Origin: Streptococcus anginosus
GTDB lineage: Bacteria; Bacillota; Bacilli; Lactobacillales; Streptococcaceae
Assembly: GCF_001697145.1 (NCBI RefSeq)
Contig: NZ_CP012719.1
Span: 1,150,501 to 1,214,500, forward strand
Direction of reading: 5' to 3'
Length of the DNA: 64,000 nucleotides
Shown: positions 53,942 through 64,000 of the stretch, piece after piece
How the letters are laid out: the number at the start of each line of letters is the position of its first letter
How positions within the stretch are numbered: the stretch's first letter is position 1
Program-made: the position numbers and the translations under genes
Notes under the pieces: model-generated
Database searches by the model: none
The model's input: the letters and a program-made list of their open reading frames with translations, nothing else
What the model was told of the DNA's origin: nothing

Positions 53942-55048
53942 TTATTTCTTCCACGGTTTTGTAGGGGTAATTATTGTTGGTGTTTCAAATGACTCTGCAA
54001 ATACTCTTGTATTAATATCATTATGAATATTTTGCTTAAATTTTCTATCATCATCAATGTTCATGAAATTATTTAACTCAGCAATCCATTTATTCATATT
54101 GTTCAATTTGCTATCCGTATATCGTTCAATAAGATTTTCTCTCAAATCAACTGGATTTAAGATTTTATCATCTTGCATTATTGAAATGCTTCTGTTTAAA
54201 ACCCCTACTATAAAGGCATTTACTATTTCCGAAACCGATAAAATCCACTTGTCTTTTACACTGTCTGCGACTAAAGCTGATATTAGAATTGACGATGGTT
54301 TATCATTTCTTAATTTGATTCTGTCGTAATAAATATCTCTATGCCTCTTGATAAATTGAACAGCTCTTTGCAAATTTGACCTATAGTAATAAGTTGGTAT
54401 TTTTTCTGCACTAGCAAACACCATTCGTATATCGTATGGTAAATTATTGTACTGCTTTGATTTCATATCGTTAGTTAAATGCTGATTACTAATTCCCAAA
54501 AACCAATCTCCAAAACCAATAGGATTACTTGTTAACCAATTATATTCAGAGACTTCTTTATTCGTTATGGCAACAGTTTTTTCTGCATTAGAATACGAAA
54601 CCCCTGAGTCGATAATATCATTCTTAATCAAAATATCTTCGTCAACAGATGGAACAATATCTAAAGAAAACCCAACACCATCTGATACTTCTGCATACTT
54701 TAAAGTCCAGCAGTTTCTATCTTCTTTTTCCAACTTATCGGAATAAATTCCACTTTCTTTTATACAATTGCCAACATCATTTTTTACACTTTTTGCATCT
54801 GTATCTTCCTTTTTTCTTTTCAATATTGCCAATATATCCAAGTCATAATCTTGATCTTTCCCATCACGGTAAGGACGAATTGTTGTCCCTATCAAAAATG
54901 AACCTTGAGGATGAAAATCCGATTTTAATCCATGCTCATCTAAATACTTAGATAACGCTGCATATTTGTCTCTCGCATTTTTTTCCATTGTTGGAGTTAA
55001 ATCCAAATCGTTCAATGAATTTAATATAAATTTATCTCTGTTTAACAT
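53942..55048 (-). CDS. CD-NTase (cGAS/DncV-like nucleotidyltransferase)
   Basis: 368 residues. The active site is clear: QGSFLIGTTIRPYRDGKDQDYDLDILAIL, with GS at 49-50, Asp69 and Asp71 as metal ligands, and the third Asp130 in GFSLDIVPSVDED. The C-terminal helical OAS1-C-like region spans about 200-345. These enzymes make cyclic di- or trinucleotides on phage infection. It is first of three genes (CD-NTase, E2-like, S-4TM), a compact CBASS operon. The C-terminal tail TRVFAESFETPTIITPTKPWKK is the likely conjugation site for the E2-like protein. The exact nucleotide product is not known. Confidence 0.9.
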   Translation of the reverse strand: MLNRDKFILNSLNDLDLTPTMEKNARDKYAALSKYLDEHGLKSDFHPQGSFLIGTTIRPYRDGKDQDYDLDILAILKRKKEDTDAKSVKNDVGNCIKESGIYSDKLEKEDRNCWTLKYAEVSDGVGFSLDIVPSVDEDILIKNDIIDSGVSYSNAEKTVAITNKEVSEYNWLTSNPIGFGDWFLGISNQHLTNDMKSKQYNNLPYDIRMVFASAEKIPTYYYRSNLQRAVQFIKRHRDIYYDRIKLRNDKPSSILISALVADSVKDKWILSVSEIVNAFIVGVLNRSISIMQDDKILNPVDLRENLIERYTDSKLNNMNKWIAELNNFMNIDDDRKFKQNIHNDINTRVFAESFETPTIITPTKPWKK

Positions 55049-55092
55049 ACTCTCTATTTTTCCTCCTAGTTAAATATTTTACAATTATTAGG

Positions 55093-57693
55093 CTATAGTC
55101 TATTAATCCAAGTATCTACAGCCGCTTCAAATTCTGCCATTCTATTTTCTTGATTAAAGAAAGGTAAGCCTATGATTTTATAACCATCTGTAAATAAACC
55201 ACCAATCGTATGCTCATCTTCTATTTGTAACGAGAACTGTTCTTTCCAAGCATCTTCTTCTAGTAGATGACTACCTTTTGGCTCTACATATCCTTGATAT
55301 ATTATGCTCCCTTCCATCTCTTTCTTTCTAACAAAAAGTAAGAAATCAGGCTCAAATCTTTCACCTGCAGCAAAGGAATATATTGCTAATTCAGGGATTC
55401 TTTCATTTCTAACAACATAATACTCTAAGCCTTTCGCCTGTAATTTAGGTTCGATTGTAGACTTAAAATACTTAATAAATAATTTTTCCTCACTCGTTCC
55501 GTAATTGTCATTAAATACATACCAATTTTCATTTCTTAAATCTAATTTGTAGTTATCGTTAGTACAATTATTCTGTGAGTCGCCCTTTCCACCATTCGCA
55601 TCAATCTTTTCAATAAATATTTTCTTGTCTTTAAGCACATCTTTTAACATTTTAGGGCTAAATTCCCTTGAGCCTACATATTCTGGTTTTAAGGACATAA
55701 TATGAGAAGCTACTTTACTAAATGCATGTTTTACAGCCAAAAATAGATCTCTTCCTCTCAATTCATCATGAGGATAAGTAACCTCGACTTTTGAATTCCC
55801 TAAAAAATTATCAGAAGTCAAAAATTCCTTTTTAGATTTTAAAGTCGGGTATTTCATTTTTAAAATATCAAATCTTAATTCTTCAAAACATTCACTTGCT
55901 CCAAGCAAAACATTCATATCTATATCTTTAAATTTGATACTTTTTACATTTGTTTTGATAGAATTTGACGATACATTATTATCCCCAATCAAATTTATAA
56001 TATTACCTCTACCAGACAAGGCTACGTAATGATATGTTTTCGTCTGCATACTCGGCTCTATAGCATTTATTTCATCTCTACTTTTTGGCAATCTCCTATT
56101 TGAATACACAAAGCTCTTACGATAAAAATCGCTATCCTTAAATTCATCTTTCAACTTATATTCTAAAGTAATCGGATCAGGTGCTTGTAGCCCCGTTTCA
56201 ACAAGTGCTTGCTTAAGTTCGGAAATATACTTTGAGTCGTTTTTACTATGGAAATACATCGTCTCTAAAATACGGTTTTTATTAGCAATATCTCCGTCAT
56301 ACTTTCTCTTAAACTTATATTCCTCATCATCTATAACAAATGGACAATATCTTGCTCCTCGCCCAATAAGTTGTGCTTCTTTAATAGTGTACGAACCTAT
56401 TTTTCCCGCTTTTCCACTCGATTGTCTAGTATCATATAAACGAACAATATCAAATAAATTTAAAACATCCCATCCTTCATTCAACATATCTACTGCAAAA
56501 ATCACTCTTATCGGATTATCCCAATCCTCCAATGAGTTTACCAATAATTGTTTTTCTTTATTGTTATCAGAAGCTCCATTCATAATAATTGATGTTTCCT
56601 CTGTAAAAGTACTCTTTATAGAATGTTCTAAAATTTCTAATGTAGAGTCTTTATCTTTAAAATACTGAATAGCTTCTGTAAGTTCGTTTATCCCAACCAA
56701 TTCAAGATTAGCTATTTCATATGTTGTAAGTTCTTTGATTTTTGAAAAAAACTCAGTATAAAATTTTTCTGACTCTGTTATTTTTTGTGATTTTAACATG
56801 ATAACCGGCTTAATATTCAGCTTCAAATCAGCGAATAGAAAACGCCTGTATTCGCTCATAATAAGAGCCATCAGGCTTCGAGTCCATAAATCCGTATCCG
56901 TTGCAAAATTTTGAAAATCTTTGGTATATCCACTCTCTCTAAATGAAATTAAAGGATAATTAAAAACAATCTTATCTTTGTATTTAGCCACAACATTTGC
57001 ATCCTTCAAATCGCAAGTAGCAGTAAATTCCAGCATCATGCTGTCTCTGTTCCTATACAAAGCATTTGTAACCGAATACTCCCAGCTTTTAGTAGCTTCA
57101 GCTTCATCTTTTGTTGGTTTTTTAGTCAGCGAATTAATATGATGACTTTCATCAGAAATAAATACAATCTTATTATTTTCAAAATCATCATAGGTTATTG
57201 AGTTTTCCTTTGCTTCAAACAAGTCCATATGAAGTTTCTGAGTGGTGGTAAAAATAATCTCTATATCATCTATGTTACCACCACTAAAATTATTAACTCT
57301 TTTAATATTTATGTTGTTCCCTAAATATTCGAGCGTTTCATTGAACAAATACTTGTTAGATAAAGGGTTTATAAAATTTTCAATAGTCTTTTCTAATACA
57401 TTCGTTTGATTAACAAAGAAAAGAAATTTTCTATATCCCTTTGTATATAGATAAAGTATAAGACCTGCCATAATAACAGTCTTACCGCTACCTGTTGCCA
57501 TATGAAACAGATTATGAATCTGTTTGTTCTTGCTTTTATTAAAATTGATAATAAAATTTCTAAAAGCCTCTTCTTGATATTCTCTTAATACTATTTTGGG
57601 AGATAAACCCTTTGAGATAATTTCAGGTATTTCAATAGGATCTGCAAATGTTTTATAGGCAGAAATTTCTTCATGCAAAAACAATCTTTCCAT
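55093..57693 (-). CDS. res: type III restriction enzyme Res subunit
   Basis: 866 residues. The SF2 helicase part has motif Q/I around LREYQEEAFRNF, Walker A HMATGSGKTVIM (about 64-75), DESHH as the DEAD-box equivalent (VFISDESHHINS, about 166-177), and later ELVGINEL...AVDMLNEGWDVLN and LIGRGARYCPF (motif VI). The C-terminal nuclease domain has FEPDFLLFVRKKEMEG...GYVEPKG (PD...ExK). It translocates or slides on DNA and cuts about 25 bp from the Mod site when two sites meet. It follows mod directly (2 bp) and precedes the CBASS genes. Confidence 0.94.
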   Translation of the reverse strand: MERLFLHEEISAYKTFADPIEIPEIISKGLSPKIVLREYQEEAFRNFIINFNKSKNKQIHNLFHMATGSGKTVIMAGLILYLYTKGYRKFLFFVNQTNVLEKTIENFINPLSNKYLFNETLEYLGNNINIKRVNNFSGGNIDDIEIIFTTTQKLHMDLFEAKENSITYDDFENNKIVFISDESHHINSLTKKPTKDEAEATKSWEYSVTNALYRNRDSMMLEFTATCDLKDANVVAKYKDKIVFNYPLISFRESGYTKDFQNFATDTDLWTRSLMALIMSEYRRFLFADLKLNIKPVIMLKSQKITESEKFYTEFFSKIKELTTYEIANLELVGINELTEAIQYFKDKDSTLEILEHSIKSTFTEETSIIMNGASDNNKEKQLLVNSLEDWDNPIRVIFAVDMLNEGWDVLNLFDIVRLYDTRQSSGKAGKIGSYTIKEAQLIGRGARYCPFVIDDEEYKFKRKYDGDIANKNRILETMYFHSKNDSKYISELKQALVETGLQAPDPITLEYKLKDEFKDSDFYRKSFVYSNRRLPKSRDEINAIEPSMQTKTYHYVALSGRGNIINLIGDNNVSSNSIKTNVKSIKFKDIDMNVLLGASECFEELRFDILKMKYPTLKSKKEFLTSDNFLGNSKVEVTYPHDELRGRDLFLAVKHAFSKVASHIMSLKPEYVGSREFSPKMLKDVLKDKKIFIEKIDANGGKGDSQNNCTNDNYKLDLRNENWYVFNDNYGTSEEKLFIKYFKSTIEPKLQAKGLEYYVVRNERIPELAIYSFAAGERFEPDFLLFVRKKEMEGSIIYQGYVEPKGSHLLEEDAWKEQFSLQIEDEHTIGGLFTDGYKIIGLPFFNQENRMAEFEAAVDTWINRL

Positions 57694-57695
57694 GT

Positions 57696-59639
57696 CTATA
57701 CCTCCTCATAGAATGACTTTGTAAATCTCTTATCTTCCTCAGTAACATTAAAAGTTTGATCATTCATATCTGTATAATTCACGTACAGCTTATTCTTATC
57801 AACTAAGGCAATCAAAGCTTGTTTCTTTTCTTCAAATGATAAACTTTCAAAATCTGATTCAACTTTATTAAGTTCATCTCTGGTAATGTACGGAATAATA
57901 CGCTCGTCTGAAAAAATAGCATTTTTGACTTCCAAAATACTATCTTCCGTTGTGGATTGAATATTGTATATGAGTGTGTTTGCATTTTCCAGAAGCTCAC
58001 AGTATACGAAATTACCTCCGCCTTGCCAGTTGACATCTTTGGAAATACCGCCTTGCTCTCCATCAATTACTTTTTTCATTCGTTCAACAGTAATGTCTTG
58101 AATATAATCCATTTGCTCTACACCAATATATCTGCGTCCCATCTTGTGAGCAACCGCACAAGTTGTTCCTGAACCTAAATTGAAGTCCATAACTAAGTCT
58201 CCTACCTCTGATGAAACATTGATAATATTTGATATAAGTAGTTCTGGCTTTGGATTGTCAAAAGCTTTATCATCATTTGTTATGTTGAATAATTTTCTTA
58301 ACTCTTCTGTCGCATCTTGATTTTGCCCCCAATCAAGTAATAAATCAGTTATAGTCTTGCCTGATTTTTCCTCTTCTTTTGTTTTATATCTTCTAAAGGA
58401 ATTATTTGCAGTAATATAAAATAAATCTAAGTCGCAAAATTTAGTAATTTCTTCTTGTGAATTTCTATATTTAGCAATTGCTTCAAAATCATTTGTTACT
58501 CTACCATTTTTAATATAAACATCTTGTAAAAATTCAGTTGACATTGTTTTATTTTGATAAATACCTTTTTTTATTACTGAATTTTTATCTCCCATATATC
58601 TTATTCCTGCTTTAATCTTCATTGATACTGCTTTATTTGAAGCATTATCAATACGTTTAGTAGAATCACTTTGTACTCCCATCTGTAATTTTCCTATATT
58701 TTTCTGTTCTTTTGCATATACCAAAACAGACTCCATAACTCCAGCTATCCTAGATAAAAATGAAGGTTGTTTTTTCTTTTTCCAGTGCAAATGACCAATA
58801 AAATTTTCTCTTCCAAACAATTCATCCATTAAAATATTTAGATATGGCATAGCTGATGTTCCTACAATACCATTGGCATTTTGTCTCGAAGAATCTATAG
58901 AAATAAAGATTAAACCATCTTTTGATAATAATCTTTGAGCTAATTCAAGTCTATTTTTCATAAACGTTAGCCATGTAGAATATGAGAATGAATCATTATA
59001 GCCAAAACCATCAGATCCTGTATTATATGGCGGATCAATATAAATACACTTAACTTTTCCTTCGTATCGTTTAAGCAAACTGGATAAAACAATCAAATTA
59101 TTACCCTTGATAATAAGATTATCATTCTCATCAAAAGCAATATTTTCTTCTATTCCATCTTTTGTGTATCTTTTTGCATTAGTAAATACTTTGGGAGCAA
59201 GCATTTTTGTTATTTCATCGCTTGCAATGGTTTCGTTATAAAATATTTCTTTTCTCTTTTGATCATCTTTATCTTGACCACCCTCTAAAACACAGTCTTT
59301 ATACGGAAAATCTAAAACAACATCATTTAATTTTGAAATAAAGTCTCCATTATGTGTTAATCCAATTTTATTAGTATACCTAGTATAAGAATCTGGCAAA
59401 AATTCTTTTGACTCAATAAACCAAGCAAATTTTTGCTTATCGAAAACAAGAGTACCATCAACTTTCTCAAAAAATCTTTCTTTAATTTGTTCGTTGGAAA
59501 GTAACAATGACAGTAGCTCATTATTCATCGTCATAACATCACTATATACAATAGCTTTCAAAAGTTTATCATCTTCCGAAACATATTTTTCTCTTGTTTT
59601 TAAAACTTCCTCTACTATTTCAAAAATGTTCTTGTCCAT
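57696..59639 (-). CDS. mod: type III restriction-modification methyltransferase Mod
   Basis: 647 residues, beta-class N6-adenine methylase: the catalytic motif IV DPPYNTGSDGFGYND (202-216) precedes the AdoMet motif I LVMDFNLGSGTTCAVAHKMGRRYIGVEQ (about 477-504). The region between (about 230-460) is the target-recognition part. It starts immediately after the XRE gene stop and is followed by res. No simple-sequence repeat was seen, so phase variation by slipped strands is not indicated. It modifies one strand of a short asymmetric target. Confidence 0.94.
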   Translation of the reverse strand: MDKNIFEIVEEVLKTREKYVSEDDKLLKAIVYSDVMTMNNELLSLLLSNEQIKERFFEKVDGTLVFDKQKFAWFIESKEFLPDSYTRYTNKIGLTHNGDFISKLNDVVLDFPYKDCVLEGGQDKDDQKRKEIFYNETIASDEITKMLAPKVFTNAKRYTKDGIEENIAFDENDNLIIKGNNLIVLSSLLKRYEGKVKCIYIDPPYNTGSDGFGYNDSFSYSTWLTFMKNRLELAQRLLSKDGLIFISIDSSRQNANGIVGTSAMPYLNILMDELFGRENFIGHLHWKKKKQPSFLSRIAGVMESVLVYAKEQKNIGKLQMGVQSDSTKRIDNASNKAVSMKIKAGIRYMGDKNSVIKKGIYQNKTMSTEFLQDVYIKNGRVTNDFEAIAKYRNSQEEITKFCDLDLFYITANNSFRRYKTKEEEKSGKTITDLLLDWGQNQDATEELRKLFNITNDDKAFDNPKPELLISNIINVSSEVGDLVMDFNLGSGTTCAVAHKMGRRYIGVEQMDYIQDITVERMKKVIDGEQGGISKDVNWQGGGNFVYCELLENANTLIYNIQSTTEDSILEVKNAIFSDERIIPYITRDELNKVESDFESLSFEEKKQALIALVDKNKLYVNYTDMNDQTFNVTEEDKRFTKSFYEEV

Positions 59640-59858
59640 TTATTTATCCTCCTCAATGTCTTTATCAATACAAATCAGGTATCCAATATCTGTTCCAAGC
59701 TCTTTGCAAATTTTTCCTATTACAGATAACGAAACAGCTTCTCCTCTAACCATCTTTGATATTGTTGTCGGTGATATACCTGTTCTATCAATCAAATCTT
59801 TTTTCTTCATGTTCTTATCTATCAGTGTCTTCCAAAGACCATTGTAGTTAAATTTCAT
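59640..59858 (-). CDS. XRE-type regulator of the type III R-M system
   Basis: 72 residues, essentially only a helix-turn-helix: LWKTLIDKNMKKKDLIDRTGISPTTISKMVRGEAVSLSVIGKICKELGTDIGYLI. It lies directly upstream of mod (stop and start adjacent) under a strong promoter and probably acts as the controller that lets methylation be established before restriction. Similar small XRE proteins head many R-M operons in Firmicutes. An AAGGAG ribosome site precedes ATG 59858. Confidence 0.88.
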   Translation of the reverse strand: MKFNYNGLWKTLIDKNMKKKDLIDRTGISPTTISKMVRGEAVSLSVIGKICKELGTDIGYLICIDKDIEEDK

Positions 59859-59903
59859 TTTTATTTCTCCTTATTCCATAAAAATGGATTTTTTATACAC
59901 TAT

Positions 59904-59932
59904 ATTATAACACATACTACATATAGTTGCAA
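59904..59932 (-). promoter_or_regulatory. promoter of the XRE-mod-res operon
   Basis: Minus-strand TTGCAA (59932-59927), a 17-bp spacer ending in TGT, and TATAAT (59909-59904): -35 plus extended -10. Confidence 0.75.
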
Positions 59933-59949
59933 AAGTCGAATCGGATACA

Positions 59950-59986
59950 AAAAAATAATCGGTGCAGCCCGAAGACTACACCGACA
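59950..59986 (-). terminator. terminator of the SSB-like gene
   Basis: Minus-strand CGGTGTAG...CTGCACCG hairpin followed by ATTATTTTTTT. Confidence 0.8.
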
Positions 59987-59990
59987 TATC

Positions 59991-60650
59991 TTATCTCTCA
60001 GTTTCCTTTAGAGATTCTTTCTTTTCTACAGGTTTTGCTTTTTCTTCAGCCTTATATTTCTTTATTGCTCCAAGTACCGATTCTTTCTTTTCTTCTTGCT
60101 TCTTCATCTGTTCCTTTGCTTTTAAAAGCTTAGACGATAGTATTCTAACATTAGTATGTTCCTTTCCATTATCGTCAATGGATGTTCTTACCTGACCAAA
60201 AATCTTTACAAAGTCACCTTGCTTAAAATTCTTTGGTATATCTCCCTTATCTCCATAAGCCGAACAATTTGTATAAGTCTTATTTCCCTCATCATCTTTT
60301 GACACAACCGAAAAATTAACTACTTTAAAGGCTTCTCCATTTTTATTTTCTCTTTCAATTGTTTCAATCTCACCTACGACATTCCCAACAATGTTCACCA
60401 GATTATTATCTTCTTTTTCGATTGCTGCACTTTCTTTAATCTGTCCATTTTCTCTAAGTTCATCAATCAAATAATCAAACTCATCATTAAGTAGGCTCAT
60501 ACTGTCATTATCCATATACTCCTGGTATAACTTGTCCAAGGCATCTTTATCATTGATTCCTTTTTCAAAACTAATTAGTGCCTTTGCAAAATCTTCGTGA
60601 TTTTCGTTTGCCATTTGTTCTAGTGTATTTCTCATTTCTTTGTAGTTCAT
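59991..60650 (-). CDS. SSB/OB-fold-like protein of the conjugative element
   Basis: 219 residues from ATG 60650, chosen because GGAGG lies just before it (MNYKEMRNTLEQMANENHED). The N-terminal helical part (1-85) is followed by an OB-fold region NIVGNVVGEIETIERENKNGEAFKVVNFSVVSKDDEGNKTYTNCSAYGD, with KNFKQGDFVKIFGQVRTS, like single-strand DNA-binding proteins. The tail is Lys/Glu-rich and shares the pattern SVLGAIKKYKAEEK with the end of the upstream helicase gene ([14 protein letters not shown]). It probably coats DNA during transfer or replication of the element. It is 49 bp behind the helicase gene in the same direction. Confidence 0.78.
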   Translation of the reverse strand: MNYKEMRNTLEQMANENHEDFAKALISFEKGINDKDALDKLYQEYMDNDSMSLLNDEFDYLIDELRENGQIKESAAIEKEDNNLVNIVGNVVGEIETIERENKNGEAFKVVNFSVVSKDDEGNKTYTNCSAYGDKGDIPKNFKQGDFVKIFGQVRTSIDDNGKEHTNVRILSSKLLKAKEQMKKQEEKKESVLGAIKKYKAEEKAKPVEKKESLKETER

Positions 60651-60699
60651 AATATACCTCCATTTTTCTACTAAAAATGAAAAGGAGCTTGTAAGCCCC

Positions 60700-63600
60700 T
60701 TAACGTTCATCGTGTTCTTTTGATTTATTTTCTCGTGTTTCTGCTTGTTTTTCTTGTGACTGATATGACTTAATTTGCCCTAAAATAGATGGTTTTTCAG
60801 ATACCTTTTCTTTGCTTTCTGCCCTTGTGTGAATATTATCCTCTACATCATAAGTAGTTTCAAAGTAATCACTGTCTCTAAAGTCATTATCGTATCTATC
60901 TGACACACCATCATTGTCCAAATCTTCTGCAAGCGGATCATAGATATTACCATCGTCATCTCTTTCAAGACCTAATGCTTTTTTAAGGTCATTATCATCA
61001 ATAGATACAAATTCTCCAAAGTCTCCATATTCCATTTCTTGTTTTAGAAATTCCAATGCCTTTTCTTCACTTCCAAGGTCTTTGAGATAATCAATCTTTG
61101 TAACTGGTTCTCCATTGATATATTGAGTAGCTGTAAAGTCTTCTAAGCTAATTTCATATTGAATTTCATGCTTTTCATCTGGTGTAGTCGTATAAGCGAT
61201 TCCAATATGAGCAAGGTCAGGAAATAGATTATTAAAATTTTCATAGGTATAACTATCATCTTCATATTCCCTTTTACAAAAATCTACAATAGCCCTTTTT
61301 ACATCTTCAAGTAATGGATTAGGATTTTCTTTTTCTTCTACTTCTCCCATATCAAGTAGCTTGTTTAATTCTGCAAGTCTTAATACTTTTGTCTTTAGCT
61401 CATCTGCTTTTTCAAAAGGCTTTGTTAATTCTTCTTTTGCATTTTCCAGTTGTTCCTTTGTGCTAATGAGTTTTTCTTCAAGACGATTTAACCTTTCTGG
61501 CATTTTATCAATAGCATTATCTAGTCTTGTAATATTACCATCTGCACTTGTACCAAGCTCTCCTGAATGGTTTGTAGCACCTCTTAAAGTAAAATTATGT
61601 TCATTGGTGAAGAAATTATAGCTTACCTCTAAGTCCATATTTCGGTACTGTCCTATGACCTTACTTTCATTAATTTTTACACCTTTAATCGCTTCTAAGA
61701 GCTTTTCTCCAGCTATCTTTTTATCTCGAATTATCTCGCCATTAATCGTGATAGAGGTGAATTTATTTTCACCACTTCCTTGTGTCTCAACATTTTCTAT
61801 ATCCTTTTTCACTGCTTCAATTAGATTTTCAGTCCTTGCTATTTCTTCAGGATATGTCTTTGCAACCTTATCCTCTAATCTATATCGATTGGACTTGTAG
61901 TTTGCTTCAAGCATTTTAAGTTTTGTAACTTCATTATCTAAATCCATCTTTTCTTTTATCTTTGGATCACCTGTAGCAAGTGCTTTAATTTCTGCATAGT
62001 TAAGGGAGCTTTCGTCCACATCTTCCGCCACTCTGACAGGAGTCTTACTTGTCATTATCTGAGAAATGAACTTTTGCTTGTTCTCAATGGTCTGCCAAAG
62101 GTAGGCATCAAAGGTGTTCTCGGTAATGTAACGATAGATATTTACTTCTTTATTTTCATTTCCCTGACGAACAATTCTGCCCGCACGCTGCTCAAGGTCT
62201 GCCGGTCTCCATGGTACATCTAAATCGTGCATTGCAATTAGTTTATTTTGCACATTTGTACCAGCACCCATTTTCTGAGTAGAACCCATTAAAATACGAA
62301 TTTCTCCTTTTCTTACCTTTGCAAAGAGTTCATCTTTTTGTTTATCAGTATTGGCTTCATGGATAAAAGCAATTTCTTTCTTTGGTATTCCTAAATCTAC
62401 AAGTTTATCTCTAATATCATCATAGATATTAAAACTACCATCACCTTTTGGTGTAGACATATCTGAAAATAGAAGTTGTGTTGATTTTTCTTCTTTTGTC
62501 TTATCCCAAATAGAAAATACATTTTTAACACATACATTAACTTTTGAATTTTCATCATCTGGTAGTAATGGATTGATTAAACGCTGATCTAAGGCAAGTT
62601 TCTTACCATCATTAGTAATCCTAAGCATATTATCTTCTTCAGGCTCTACGGACTTATTACGCACCTTATCAGCCCTTTCAGACAAGCTCTTTAGTATTTC
62701 TTTTTGCTCTTCACTTGGTTCAGTTTTAATGACTTTAAAATGAGCTTCTGGAACAGGAAGATTGAGCATATCTGCGGTTTGAATATCGGCCACTTCCTTA
62801 AACATACTCATAAGCTCAGGTAGGTTATAAAACTTAGAAAAACGAGTCTTAACTCGGTAACCTGTTCCCTCTGGAGATAATTCAAAAGCAGATTGTGTTT
62901 CTCCAAAAGTTGACGCCCATGAATCAAAATGCTCTAGTCCATTCTTTTTCAGAGTGTCGTACTGTAAATATCTTTGCATAGTATAAAGCTCTGTCATTGA
63001 ATTTGATACTGGTGTGCCAGTCGCAAATACAATTCCTTTGCCAGCAGTCATTTCATCCATGTATCGGCATTTAATAAACATATCTGATGACTTAAAAGCC
63101 TCTGATTGCCCAATACCTGCAACATTTCTCATTTTTGTATAAAGATATAGGTTCTTATAGTTATGTGCCTCATCAACAATCAGCTTATCTACGCCAAGCT
63201 CTTCGAAAGTAATAACATCATCCTTTTTGAAATCATCATTTAACTTTTCAAGCCTTGTTTCTAATTTCTTTCTGGTTTTTTGAAGCTCTTTTACTGTAAA
63301 ATTTTGATTTCTATCATGCTTGTACTCTTCTACATAATTGATAATCTCATCAATCTGGTCTTGAATGTGCTTTTGTTGATATTCCTTAGACATTGGAATC
63401 TTTTCAAATTGACTATGCCCAATAATAACTGCATCATATTCACCTGTGGCAATTTTCCCTATAAATCTCTTTCGATTCTTTGGTTCAAAGTCTTTTTTAT
63501 CTGCCACCATGATATTTGCTGATGGATATAGCTGCATAAACTCACGACCAATTTGCCCTGTAAGATGATTTGGCACTACAAATAAGGACTTAGTACACAT

Positions 63601-64000
63601 TCCTAGTTTCTTTGCTTCCATAGAACTTGCTACCATTTCAAAAGTCTTGCCGGCTCCTACCACATGAGCAAGTAAGCTGTTACCTCCATAAAGTATTCTT
63701 GCAATTGCATTCTTTTGATGTGAACGAAGCGAAATATCTGTACTCATTCCATCAAAGCTTAAATTTGATCCGTCATATTCTCGATTACGAATAGAATTAA
63801 ATTTTTCATTATAGGCTTTTACTAGTCTACTTCTTCTATCCTGATCACTAAATATCCAGTTCTTAAATTCTTCTTTTATAAGCTCTTGTTTCTGTCCTGC
63901 AAGCATGGTTTCTTTCTTATTTAGCACCGAAGTCTTTGAACCATCTGGATTTAGGATTTGGTCAAACACCTTTGTTTCTTTTAGGTTTAGAGCGTCTTCA
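60700..64000 (-). CDS. large SNF2-type helicase of a Tn5252-like ICE, C-terminal part (runs off the window)
   Basis: About 1,100 residues are visible and the frame is still open at the right edge (codons before the first Met at 63969 continue as [18 protein letters not shown]), so the start lies beyond 64000. SF2/SNF2 motifs: [15 protein letters not shown], Walker [16 protein letters not shown] in [25 protein letters not shown], and motif [18 protein letters not shown]. Then come a long coiled coil and an EF-hand-like acidic [15 protein letters not shown] segment. Such 2000-3000-aa proteins, often with an N-terminal methylase, are hallmarks of Tn5252-family conjugative elements of streptococci. 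Confidence 0.9.
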   Translation of the reverse strand, partial: EDALNLKETKVFDQILNPDGSKTSVLNKKETMLAGQKQELIKEEFKNWIFSDQDRRSRLVKAYNEKFNSIRNREYDGSNLSFDGMSTDISLRSHQKNAIARILYGGNSLLAHVVGAGKTFEMVASSMEAKKLGMCTKSLFVVPNHLTGQIGREFMQLYPSANIMVADKKDFEPKNRKRFIGKIATGEYDAVIIGHSQFEKIPMSKEYQQKHIQDQIDEIINYVEEYKHDRNQNFTVKELQKTRKKLETRLEKLNDDFKKDDVITFEELGVDKLIVDEAHNYKNLYLYTKMRNVAGIGQSEAFKSSDMFIKCRYMDEMTAGKGIVFATGTPVSNSMTELYTMQRYLQYDTLKKNGLEHFDSWASTFGETQSAFELSPEGTGYRVKTRFSKFYNLPELMSMFKEVADIQTADMLNLPVPEAHFKVIKTEPSEEQKEILKSLSERADKVRNKSVEPEEDNMLRITNDGKKLALDQRLINPLLPDDENSKVNVCVKNVFSIWDKTKEEKSTQLLFSDMSTPKGDGSFNIYDDIRDKLVDLGIPKKEIAFIHEANTDKQKDELFAKVRKGEIRILMGSTQKMGAGTNVQNKLIAMHDLDVPWRPADLEQRAGRIVRQGNENKEVNIYRYITENTFDAYLWQTIENKQKFISQIMTSKTPVRVAEDVDESSLNYAEIKALATGDPKIKEKMDLDNEVTKLKMLEANYKSNRYRLEDKVAKTYPEEIARTENLIEAVKKDIENVETQGSGENKFTSITINGEIIRDKKIAGEKLLEAIKGVKINESKVIGQYRNMDLEVSYNFFTNEHNFTLRGATNHSGELGTSADGNITRLDNAIDKMPERLNRLEEKLISTKEQLENAKEELTKPFEKADELKTKVLRLAELNKLLDMGEVEEKENPNPLLEDVKRAIVDFCKREYEDDSYTYENFNNLFPDLAHIGIAYTTTPDEKHEIQYEISLEDFTATQYINGEPVTKIDYLKDLGSEEKALEFLKQEMEYGDFGEFVSIDDNDLKKALGLERDDDGNIYDPLAEDLDNDGVSDRYDNDFRDSDYFETTYDVEDNIHTRAESKEKVSEKPSILGQIKSYQSQEKQAETRENKSKEHDER

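Noticed and set aside
57696..59639. Possible phase-variable mod gene
   Set aside because: I looked for simple tandem repeats in mod and saw none, so slipped-strand switching is not supported.
28650..64000. CRISPR array
   Set aside because: No regularly spaced repeats with spacers were seen; the repeats found are hsdS borders and att-like sequences.

Overview
The window looks like a low-GC Firmicute, most likely a viridans-type Streptococcus. Supporting signs are the backbone genes (hflX-miaA, a DUF3042 protein, a three-gene efflux ABC operon, gor, bioY, pheS/pheT with a T-box, cca, dapB, fruRKA, pepN, pgm), the frequent extended -10 promoters (TGnTATAAT), and a streptococcal-type intergenic repeat beginning with GGGAGTGGGACAGAA. 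The species cannot be fixed from the sequence alone.

Positions 1 to about 28.4 kb are ordinary chromosome. Most genes lie on the minus strand in compact operons: hflX/miaA; MFP-ATPase-permease efflux; pheS-GNAT-pheT behind a phenylalanine T-box; DUF1149-degV-dapB-cca-ABC-F; and fruR-fruK-fruA behind a promoter with a perfect cre box. fruR appears to begin at an AUU codon. A broken gene remnant (28450-28602) sits between pgm and the foreign DNA and probably marks an integration scar.

Positions 28.6 to 39.3 kb hold a type I restriction-modification locus, read on the minus strand: a truncated hsdM, an intact hsdM, a half-length hsdS, a full-length hsdS, hsdR, a tyrosine recombinase, and two promoterless target-recognition-domain cassettes. 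The cassettes are flanked by the same two short repeats that flank the second recognition domain of the full hsdS, so the locus looks able to change DNA specificity. An unrecognised two-gene module (51 aa plus 472 aa) lies at its downstream end.

Positions 39.3 to 64.0 kb look like nested mobile DNA. A trio of overlapping large serine recombinases interrupts the upstream hsdM and is bracketed by 15-bp near-identical direct repeats. Next come a DUF262/HNH-type protein, a sigma-like regulator, a four-gene cassette (WYL regulator, GyrI-like, ClbS/DfsB-like, SPL-like radical SAM) with two matching operator palindromes, and a mobilization module (structured leader RNA, candidate oriT, MobC, relaxase). 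Then come a compact CBASS-like operon (CD-NTase, E2-like protein with a SEC-C motif, S-4TM effector) and a type III R-M system with its own XRE regulator. The window ends in an SSB-like protein and the C-terminal part of a very large SNF2-type helicase of a Tn5252-like integrative conjugative element.

The right 36 kb is therefore a stacked defence island on mobile DNA: type I R-M with switchable specificity, DUF262 nuclease-like protein, CBASS, type III R-M, and two candidate systems whose function is not established (the 51/472-aa module and the WYL-GyrI-ClbS-SPL genotoxin-type cassette).
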